A stretch of 7,334 bases of DNA from Bacteroidota bacterium (GTDB lineage Bacteria; Bacteroidota; Rhodothermia; Rhodothermales; JAAAOL01), in the NCBI GenBank assembly GCA_009908885.1, contig JAAAOL010000385.1:1-7334 (forward strand), given 5' to 3'. Numbering within the stretch: the first letter of the stretch is position 1; each line of letters begins with the position of its first letter. The position numbers and the translations under genes were made by a program. The notes beneath the pieces were generated by a model. That model saw nothing but the letters and a program-made list of their open reading frames with translations, did no database searches and was not told the origin of the DNA. This document shows, in pieces, positions 1 to 5,278 of this stretch.

Positions 1-554
1 CACGCGTCCCGAACGCGCACCTGGAGATGAAAGGCGTCGGCCTGAACGCGTCGCGCAGCGCCCTGCTGGACGTGCTCCGGGCGATGGGCGCCGACATCCG
101 CATCGACGACGAGCGGGAGCACGGCGGCGAGCCGCTGGCGGACCTCATCGTGCGCACCGCCCCCCTGCACGGCGTGACGGTGGACGGCGCGCTCATCCCC
201 AATCTGATCGACGAAATTCCGGTCCTTGCCGTCGCCGCGGCCTGCGCCGAGGGCCGCACCGAGATCCGCGATGCCGCCGAGCTGCGCGTCAAGGAGACGG
301 ACCGCCTCGCCGCGATGGCGACCAACCTGCAGGCGCTCGGCGCAGACGTCGAGGAGTTCGAAGACGGCCTCGCCATCACGGGCGGCGCGCCGCTGACGGG
401 CACGACGGTGAACAGCTTCGACGACCACCGCATCGCCATGGCGATGGGCGTCGCGGGCCTGATGGCTGAGGGCACCACGACGATCACCGACGCGGACTGC
501 GCGCGCGTCTCGTTCCCGGGCTTCTGGACGACGCTGGACGAGGTGGCGTTTTAG
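1..554 (+). CDS. aroA: 3-phosphoshikimate 1-carboxyvinyltransferase (EPSP synthase), C-terminal part
   Basis: This enzyme transfers the enolpyruvyl group of phosphoenolpyruvate to shikimate-3-phosphate, the sixth step of the cytoplasmic shikimate pathway to chorismate. The gene is cut by the left edge. The frame is open from base 3, before the first ATG at 27, and gives 183 visible residues of a protein usually about 430 long; the ATG at 27 is therefore internal. Visible family blocks, in order, are GVGLNASR (start of a repeated fold unit), LIDEIPVLAVAA (with the conserved active-site Asp), RVKETDRL (Lys, Glu and Arg of the active site), DHRIAMAM (conserved His and Arg) and the C-terminal VSFPGF block. 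The last block has the form common outside enterobacteria, with Val where E. coli has Lys411. The frame ends in TAG at 552-554. The gene is convergent with the rest of the window. I see no truncation other than the window edge. Confidence 0.97.
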   Translation, partial: RVPNAHLEMKGVGLNASRSALLDVLRAMGADIRIDDEREHGGEPLADLIVRTAPLHGVTVDGALIPNLIDEIPVLAVAAACAEGRTEIRDAAELRVKETDRLAAMATNLQALGADVEEFEDGLAITGGAPLTGTTVNSFDDHRIAMAMGVAGLMAEGTTTITDADCARVSFPGFWTTLDEVAF

Positions 555-596
555 GTGTTGAGGGTTGCGGGTTTGGGGTTGCGGGTTTATGGGGGA
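555..596 (+). repeat. Heptad repeat array with G-quadruplex motif, directly after aroA
   Basis: Six consecutive 7-base units begin on the first base after the aroA stop codon. The four core units (562-589) alternate GGGTTGC and GGGTTTG or GGGTTTA, and 562-574 is repeated exactly at 576-588. G runs at 562-564, 569-571, 575-578, 583-585 and 591-595, separated by loops of 3 to 5 bases, match the canonical G3+N1-7 quadruplex pattern. The G-rich strand is the aroA coding strand, so the motif would be in the 3' end of aroA mRNA. A role in termination or mRNA stability is an inference. The array faces a related array at 645-673. Confidence 0.8.
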
Positions 597-644
597 CCGG
601 TAAACACGTCGCTACCGAAGCCAGGATTTAGCCTTTACACCGTT

Positions 645-673
645 GCAACCTGAAACCTGCCCACCTGAACCCA
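645..673 (-). repeat. Facing heptad repeat array, directly after the alkyltransferase stop codon
   Basis: Read on the plus strand, the units are GCAACCT, GAAACCT, GCCCACCT (one extra base) and GAACCCA. On the minus strand these are G-rich units such as AGGTTGC and TGGGTTC, starting directly after the minus-strand stop codon (674-676). Sequence and phase resemble the array at 555-596 in opposite orientation, so the two together form a long imperfect inverted repeat across the 119-bp gap. The G runs here are mostly two bases, so a quadruplex is less convincing than on the aroA side. Between the arrays, 597-644 shows no recognisable feature. Confidence 0.65.
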
Positions 674-1000
674 TCATTCCTCGCCTGGAATCCACAGGTG
701 CGCGTCCAGGTCCACGTGGCCCTCGTCGGTGAAGGTCACCCCTTCGCTGCGGAGACGTTCTTCCATCACGAACGGGCCCTCGAAGTGGCGGCGGCCCGTG
801 AGCGCGCCGAAGCGGTTGACGACGCGGTGGCACGGCAGGTCGGACCCGATGGCGGCGTTCATCGCCCAGCCGACGGTCCGGGCGGCGCTCCGGCTGCCCA
901 GATATTCGGCGATGTGGCCATAGGTCGTCACCCTGCCCAGCGGAATCTCGGCAACGACGGCCCACACCCGCTCGAAAAAGTCCTGTCGTGGCTCGCTCAT
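674..1000 (-). CDS. Single-domain MGMT/Ogt-family O6-alkylguanine-DNA alkyltransferase-like protein
   Basis: The protein has 108 residues, about the size of the DNA-binding and active-site domain alone, and lacks the N-terminal domain of Ogt, Ada-C and human MGMT. Family members flip alkylated guanine out of DNA and either move the alkyl group to a cysteine or, in alkyltransferase-like (ATL) proteins, only flag the lesion for excision repair. Visible features are the helix-turn-helix region GRVTTYGHIAEYLG (22-35, with the conserved Tyr27), RTVGWAMN (41-48, with an Arg-finger candidate at Arg41 and the hinge Asn48), the active site PCHRVVN (56-62, Cys57 and His58), and Glu80 at the place of the catalytic Glu172 in human MGMT. 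Cys57 is present, whereas classical ATLs have Trp or Ala there, so real transferase activity is possible. The ATG at 998-1000 lies 13 bp after the stop codon of the upstream gene, which implies one transcript. No clear ribosome binding site precedes it. Confidence 0.9.
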   Translation of the reverse strand: MSEPRQDFFERVWAVVAEIPLGRVTTYGHIAEYLGSRSAARTVGWAMNAAIGSDLPCHRVVNRFGALTGRRHFEGPFVMEERLRSEGVTFTDEGHVDLDAHLWIPGEE

Positions 1001-1013
1001 CGTGGTGCTATCG

Positions 1014-3239
1014 CTAGCGCGCCTCCACGAGTTCGAAGTCGATGGACCGCTCCACCTGGGCGCCCGTCGTCTCGTCCGTCACGCGCAGGGTGACGGTCAG
1101 GTCGCCCTCCCCGTCCCAGTCGCTGAGGTCGAGGAGCATCAGTTCGTTGGACGTGCGCGAGGTGCCGGTATTGGTGGTGCGCGCCGAGGTCACCTCATCG
1201 TCGCCCCGGCCCAGGAAGCGCAATGCCCCGCCTCCACCTTCGCGCCGCACCTCGTAGGCCACGGTGTACCGCGTCCGGTCGTCGGGCCCGAAGGTGAGGT
1301 GATAGATTTCGAAGTTGAGCGCCAGCGGCAGATCGTTCGTGATCCGGCGATACGGATAGGGCGTAGCCTCTTCCAGGCTCGGCACGACGTCCTCCCCGTC
1401 CTCGGGCAGCAGTAGCGGCAGGGGATCGCTCAGTTCGAGGGTGCGACCGCTGGCGTCGAGGGCCTGCAGCGAGTCCACCCGGAAGACCTCTCGCTTGACC
1501 AGCGGCCCCACGTTGACCACGTCGTCGCCGCTCATGACCGCCACCCGCTGATCCCACTGCACCGCGAGATGATACGTGCCCGCCCCGTCCGGAATCGAGT
1601 AGGTCTGGGGCTGCAGCGGCGCCCGACCGTCATTCGATGCCAGGCTGCCGACGAGGTGACGGTTTATGTGGCGGGCCTGATCGCGATACTGCTCGTCCTG
1701 CAACACCGCCGTCGACAGCAGCAGATAGGGCTCCGGCAGGCGAACGCCCTCGCGGCGCAGCGCCTTCTCCGTCTCGTTCGAGGGGGTGAGCCCGTCGGGC
1801 GGGACGCTCCAGAACACCTCGGTGCGCGTGGCGCCGTCCGGCTCCAGGAAGCGCGCCGTGCGGACGGCCACCGGCAGCGCCTCCACGTCGCGGAACAGTT
1901 CGGTGTAGGCCTCCGGGACGTTTTCCTCACGCCGCTTGGCCGCCAGCCCTTCCTCATAGTCGGCCTGGCTCATCTGTCCCATGGCGAAGGAGTGCGGAAG
2001 CTCGGGCAGCATGTCCGTCCGTACCGGCGCGTTGATGTCGATGCCGGACACGTCGCGCGGGACGTCCTCCAGGTCGATGCCCGACTGGGTGGCCCGACGG
2101 TCCATCTCGGCCTGCGACATCATCTCTTGCTGGTCGAGCAGTTCGGCGTAGTCGGCCACGTCCTGGTACCGCATCGCGAAGTCATCGTGCGCCAGGGACA
2201 GTTCCTTGTAGACCTCTTCCAGCGTGCGCACGAGCGCCTCGGACCGCCGGATGCCGCGCTCGGAATTCGTCAGGCTGTTGCGAAGCTGCGACGGCAACAG
2301 GTCGTTGGTCGTGCCGAGCCAGTACTTGTCCAGGTCTTCCACGAACAGGTAGTACGCCGAGCGATCCACGTGGTGGTAGACCCAGAACTCGTTCTCCGGA
2401 AAGTCGAACGAACTGAGGGTGAGCTGGCGGAACACCACCTTGTTCAAGAACTCCGGCGAGGTGAACTGGATCTCCGTGGTCTGGTAGGGGGACCCGAGGC
2501 GGACGTAGACGTAGGCGCGGTCGTCGTAGACGCCGTCCGGGCGGTAGTGCTCGTTGGCATGGGCCACGCGGGCCAGGTGTTCGTGCAGGCGTTCGTTTTC
2601 AGGCGTGGCGGGGAGGGCGTCCTGCCCGCGCCACCAGTTGGCCAGCAGGGCGCCCGCACCGTCCCGGGGCAGCACCGGCGCGTCGGGCACGCTGCGCTTG
2701 CCGGTGGCATCCAGCGCCGTCAGCCCGACCCGGTCGCGGAAGCCATCGGGCAGCACCCAGGCCAGCGGCTCCAGATGATCCGCCACGAGCGCCTCCTGCT
2801 CGGCGTCGAGGTTGGCATCCAGGCTGCGGAGGAGCCACAGGTAGGTCTCTGCCGCCGGGGCATACTCCCCGACCCGCTCGCGGGCATAGACCTCGCGGAC
2901 GAAGGCATCGGCCAGGGTCAGGTCCAGCCGGCCCTCGCTCGTCATCGCCTGCAGCCCTTCGCCCCAGACGGTGATCGCTTCATCGACCGCACCGCGCTGC
3001 AGCAACGCCCGCCCGAGCCAGTACGCCACCGCCCCCCGATCGGGCGCGATGTAGCCCGGGTCCGCCGTGAACGCGTCCCGGAGGGCACGGAGCGCTTCGT
3101 CGGCCTCGCCCGCCTCTTGATGGTCAATGGCCTCGGCCAGCGCTGCTGACGCTGGCGAGGATGCGGGGGATTGTGCGTGAAGTGCTCCGGCGCTAAGTAT
3201 CACCCCGAGGAGAAGCCCACTGACTACCCGATACCACAT
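1014..3239 (-). CDS. Secreted TPR protein with a GWxTD-like domain
   Basis: This is a 741-residue protein with a signal peptide (1-22, cleavage probably LHA/Q), so it should act in the periplasm or at the outer membrane. Residues 33-145 contain three TPR-like helical hairpins, with the usual Gly/Ala spacing and an ADP turn near 59-61. Residues 195-300 match the GWxTD family seen in Bacteroidota and related phyla: WWRGQD (202-207), TPENE (212-216), HLARVAHANEHY (221-232) and a YVRLGSP strand (245-251). The signature pentapeptide that names the family is GVYDD here (236-240), so Trp and Thr are missing. Residues 325-450 are charged and probably helical, with an MSQAE or MSQAD motif near 374 and 423. 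Residues 540-741 look like beta-sandwich material ending in a strand-rich tail. The family has no established biochemical function that I can name. The start is the only reasonable ATG before the signal peptide. The adjacent alkyltransferase-like gene follows after 13 bp. Confidence 0.85.
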   Translation of the reverse strand: MWYRVVSGLLLGVILSAGALHAQSPASSPASAALAEAIDHQEAGEADEALRALRDAFTADPGYIAPDRGAVAYWLGRALLQRGAVDEAITVWGEGLQAMTSEGRLDLTLADAFVREVYARERVGEYAPAAETYLWLLRSLDANLDAEQEALVADHLEPLAWVLPDGFRDRVGLTALDATGKRSVPDAPVLPRDGAGALLANWWRGQDALPATPENERLHEHLARVAHANEHYRPDGVYDDRAYVYVRLGSPYQTTEIQFTSPEFLNKVVFRQLTLSSFDFPENEFWVYHHVDRSAYYLFVEDLDKYWLGTTNDLLPSQLRNSLTNSERGIRRSEALVRTLEEVYKELSLAHDDFAMRYQDVADYAELLDQQEMMSQAEMDRRATQSGIDLEDVPRDVSGIDINAPVRTDMLPELPHSFAMGQMSQADYEEGLAAKRREENVPEAYTELFRDVEALPVAVRTARFLEPDGATRTEVFWSVPPDGLTPSNETEKALRREGVRLPEPYLLLSTAVLQDEQYRDQARHINRHLVGSLASNDGRAPLQPQTYSIPDGAGTYHLAVQWDQRVAVMSGDDVVNVGPLVKREVFRVDSLQALDASGRTLELSDPLPLLLPEDGEDVVPSLEEATPYPYRRITNDLPLALNFEIYHLTFGPDDRTRYTVAYEVRREGGGGALRFLGRGDDEVTSARTTNTGTSRTSNELMLLDLSDWDGEGDLTVTLRVTDETTGAQVERSIDFELVEAR

Positions 3240-3311
3240 GACAACAGTGATCTGGATGCAATACGACGTTCGATCCTGGCGGCAGACGTCTTACCAACGG
3301 CGGTGCCGGGA

Positions 3312-3851
3312 TTACGGTTCGGTGCGCAGGCGGTCCAGGAGATCGCGGAAGGGCTGGCGTCTGTCCGGCGCAAGTTGAAAGGGCGCGCCGCCCAGCGTCC
3401 CCGTAACCACGTCTGCATGAGCGATCTGCTCGAAGTCCTCCCGGTCCAGCGGCAGCCGCAGGAAGTCGCCCGGCGGGACGCGGGCCGCTTCCTGGCGATC
3501 CAGCAGCTTGTCCCACACGTATTCCTCGCCATCCGCCGTCAGCGTCAGCGTCTCGTAGTTGAGGAGCGTCTCGTTCTCGCCGTCATTCGCGAAGACCAGC
3601 AGCACCTCCTGCGGAATGCAATCCTGGCCGGGACAGGCCGCCACGGCGCGCAGGGTGACGAGTTTTTTGCCCTGCAGGCCCATCGCGTTGGTTCGGTTCA
3701 TGCGCAAGGGGATGGAGCGCGTCTCGTAGGCCGTGGCGAATTCATCCGGGTCGAACCCGCCCCGCACCGACTCGCTGGAGGCGCACGCGCTCGCCACGAG
3801 CAGGCACAACACGAGACAGACGCCCCGGTATAGAGAAGTCAACATGGGCAT
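3312..3851 (-). CDS. Small putative lipoprotein of unknown function
   Basis: I do not recognise this family. The reading frame is open from 3926, but the first 25 codons would precede a good signal peptide and run into the hairpin at 3891-3922. I therefore choose the ATG at 3849-3851 (179 residues); the ATG at 3843-3845 is equally possible (177 residues). A hydrophobic segment (residues 11-20) leads to the lipobox-like VASAC, with Cys23 as the putative lipidated residue; Ala at -3 is less usual than Leu. The mature part has no strongly acidic stretch directly after the Cys. The rest is beta-rich, with LVTLRAVAACPGQDCIP (Cys73 and Cys78, a possible disulfide), EVLLVFANDGE and YETLTLTADGEEYVWD strands, suggesting a small immunoglobulin-like sandwich. 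It lies between the susCD unit and the GWxTD-like gene, 72 bp before the latter, in the same direction. A non-lipidated secreted protein is the main alternative. Confidence 0.75.
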   Translation of the reverse strand: MPMLTSLYRGVCLVLCLLVASACASSESVRGGFDPDEFATAYETRSIPLRMNRTNAMGLQGKKLVTLRAVAACPGQDCIPQEVLLVFANDGENETLLNYETLTLTADGEEYVWDKLLDRQEAARVPPGDFLRLPLDREDFEQIAHADVVTGTLGGAPFQLAPDRRQPFRDLLDRLRTEP

Positions 3852-3882
3852 GGTATACCTGTGATACGATATCGGAGTATCA
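3852..3882 (-). promoter_or_regulatory. Palindromes just upstream of the small lipoprotein gene
   Basis: A perfect inverted repeat, TGATAC at 3862-3867 and GTATCA at 3877-3882 with a 9-base spacer, lies 10 bases before the chosen start codon. A perfect 8-base palindrome, GGTATACC (3852-3859), touches the start codon. The stretch is AT-rich compared with its surroundings and sits between a terminator-like hairpin and a gene start, where a promoter or operator would be expected. I cannot identify a convincing Bacteroidota -33/-7 pair or a known operator, so this is only a candidate site. Confidence 0.3.
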
Positions 3883-3890
3883 TTAACGAG

Positions 3891-3922
3891 AAGGGACTGC
3901 CCGGGTGCCCGGACAGTCCCTT
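3891..3922 (-). terminator. Hairpin terminator candidate after susD
   Basis: AAGGGACTG (3891-3899) pairs perfectly with CAGTCCCTT (3914-3922). After one C/A mismatch, CCGG pairs with CCGG around a four-base loop. The stem starts 39 bases after the susD-like stop codon. On the minus strand it is followed by CTCGTT, a weak U-tract; on the plus strand no T-run follows, so the minus orientation is favoured. It would separate the susCD transcript from the lipoprotein gene, perhaps incompletely. Confidence 0.6.
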
Positions 3923-3961
3923 CCAACCTACAATCACCAAGGGATCGACTGGAGGTAGCGA

Positions 3962-5188
3962 TCAGTCGATATTGGGATTGTCGTTGCGCTCCCGCTCGGT
4001 AATCGGGAGGAAACGCCAGGTCCCCTGCGGCAGATGCCAGAGGTCGAACCGGCGCTGATCGACGAGACGCAGACCGCGTGCAAAGAGCACCTTGTCGCGC
4101 TCGTCGATGATGGTTTGCATGTCCACGCTGTCGAGCGCGTCGACGCCAGCATCCTCCCGCACCTGGTTCACCAGGTCGAGGGCCGTACCGTCGTCGCCGT
4201 TGCGCATCGCCAGCTCAGCCAGCATGAGCGTGTTCTCCTGCCAGTCCATGAAGTTGATGGGCGAGTCCTGCGCCGTGTAGACCGTCTGGCGGTAGTAGAT
4301 CGCGCCGCTGTTGCCTTCGAGCGGCTCGACCGGCGTGCGCGGGTCGTCCTCGGAGAAGCGCGGATCGGCCACGAACTGGTTGCGGCCGCGTCCGGCGGCG
4401 AAATGCCAGCTGTTGGCGTCCTGGATGCTGTAGAGCGCCTGGTACGGATCGTCGCCCGGCTGCAGGCCCTGCTGGGCCGCCTGCTGCGCACTGCCGAAGT
4501 CGCCGCTGAACAGGTGGACGCGGGCGATCAGCGAGTTCGTCACCCGCCGCTCGTAGTCGCCTGGCGCGGACTCTAGCGCCGTCTGCATCTTGGCGAGGGC
4601 GTCGCTGTAGAGCTGCGACTGCGGGATGAGCGGGCTGCGGTTGATGGCGCCGCCGGGCTGAGCCTGCGCGGACGGACCGGCGTTCAGGCTGAAGTACGTG
4701 CCCAGCATGTACCGGGCGATGCCGCCGTGCAGGTTGGCCACGTAGAGCGCCTGCTGCCGGAGCGCCTGGGTGTCTTCATCGAAGCCGCCCTCGTCCGGGC
4801 CCAGCTGGTCGATGTTCTCGATCCGGGTGAGCAGCGTATCGGCCAGGAGCCGGTACTCGCCCAGCGACTGGGCTACGCCGTCCACGGAGTTGTTGTCCAG
4901 CGTGAAGTCGCCGTTGTCCGTGTCCCGGTACGTCGGGAAGGTGGCATTCGGCACGTCCTGGTCGAAGATGAAGGCGTCCGAGAGCCCATCGGAGAGGACC
5001 GTCAGGTCATCCAGGCTCTCGGCGAACATGTCCTGGACGCCGTTGATCATGAATGGCACCTGTTCGGCATCATTCAGGGCATCGTCCTGGATCGTATCGA
5101 TGAGGTCGTCGGTGTCGTCGACGAAGCTGTCGCACGCGGGAAGTACGACGAGCGCCGCCACGACGCATAGTGCTAAGAGTTTACGCAT
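3962..5188 (-). CDS. SusD/RagB-family nutrient-binding outer-membrane lipoprotein
   Basis: SusD proteins are surface lipoproteins that bind a nutrient (glycan or peptide) and act as a lid on the SusC barrel. The frame is open to 5275, but the ATG at 5186-5188 starts a clear lipoprotein signal peptide, so I use 408 residues. The signal is MRKLLALCVV followed by a hydrophobic stretch and the lipobox LPAC, with Cys19 lipidated. The mature N-terminus is very acidic (DSFVDDTDD), as expected for surface-exported Bacteroidota lipoproteins. Helical TPR-like segments lie at 153-168, 218-242 (ARVHLFSGDF) and 318-349 (LAELAMRNGDDGTALDLVNQVR). The C-terminal signature is DERDKVLFARGLRLVDQRRFDLW (362-384), and the family ending LPITERERNDNPNI closes the protein. 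It is shorter than typical SusD proteins (about 500 residues or more), so surface loops are reduced. It follows the susC-like gene after 90 bp containing a strong hairpin. The ligand cannot be inferred. Confidence 0.95.
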   Translation of the reverse strand: MRKLLALCVVAALVVLPACDSFVDDTDDLIDTIQDDALNDAEQVPFMINGVQDMFAESLDDLTVLSDGLSDAFIFDQDVPNATFPTYRDTDNGDFTLDNNSVDGVAQSLGEYRLLADTLLTRIENIDQLGPDEGGFDEDTQALRQQALYVANLHGGIARYMLGTYFSLNAGPSAQAQPGGAINRSPLIPQSQLYSDALAKMQTALESAPGDYERRVTNSLIARVHLFSGDFGSAQQAAQQGLQPGDDPYQALYSIQDANSWHFAAGRGRNQFVADPRFSEDDPRTPVEPLEGNSGAIYYRQTVYTAQDSPINFMDWQENTLMLAELAMRNGDDGTALDLVNQVREDAGVDALDSVDMQTIIDERDKVLFARGLRLVDQRRFDLWHLPQGTWRFLPITERERNDNPNID

Positions 5189-5233
5189 GATGGATCTATG
5201 CAATTGGAGAGTGTGCAATGACAGAAACCGGGG

Positions 5234-5265
5234 GCCGCGACGCCCCACGCCGGGGACGCCGCGGC
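5234..5265 (-). other. Strong GC hairpin between susC and susD
   Basis: On the plus strand, 5234-5246 (GCCGCGACGCCCC) pairs with 5252-5265. This gives 13 base pairs including one G-T wobble, a single bulged base at 5256 and a five-base loop (5247-5251). In the minus-strand transcript it begins 13 bases after the susC-like stop codon and ends 45 bases before the susD-like start codon. There is no good U-tract, only a short TTTCT some bases later. It is therefore better read as an intercistronic stabiliser, processing site or partial attenuator than as a full terminator. Confidence 0.55.
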
Positions 5266-5278
5266 GCAGACGCATCGG

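Noticed and set aside
612..965. Minus-strand open frame overlapping the alkyltransferase-like gene
   Set aside because: It is Arg/Gly/Pro-rich low-complexity translation in a shifted frame, while the other frame carries the PCHRV active site and full family pattern.
1569..3149. A 526-codon open frame on the plus strand, opposite the GWxTD-like gene
   Set aside because: It lies entirely inside a well-supported minus-strand gene with a signal peptide and recognisable domains. Its translation is Arg/Val/Gly/His-rich without domain structure, as expected for the reverse of GC-rich codons with few stops.
3240..3311. Possible Bacteroidota-type promoter before the GWxTD-like gene
   Set aside because: A TTG and a TATTGCAT stretch occur on the minus strand, but they are 31 bases apart instead of the expected 19 to 21, and the -7 match is poor. 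I see no supported feature in this 72-bp gap.
3171..3833. Plus-strand 220-codon open frame across the small lipoprotein gene
   Set aside because: It bridges two minus-strand genes and the gap between them and shows no domain or signal. The minus-strand frame with a lipoprotein signal is the better explanation.
5189..5275. Longer N-terminus for the SusD-like protein, starting at 5275
   Set aside because: The extra 29 residues are Arg/Gly-rich, are encoded partly by the intercistronic hairpin, and would place the lipoprotein signal peptide internally.
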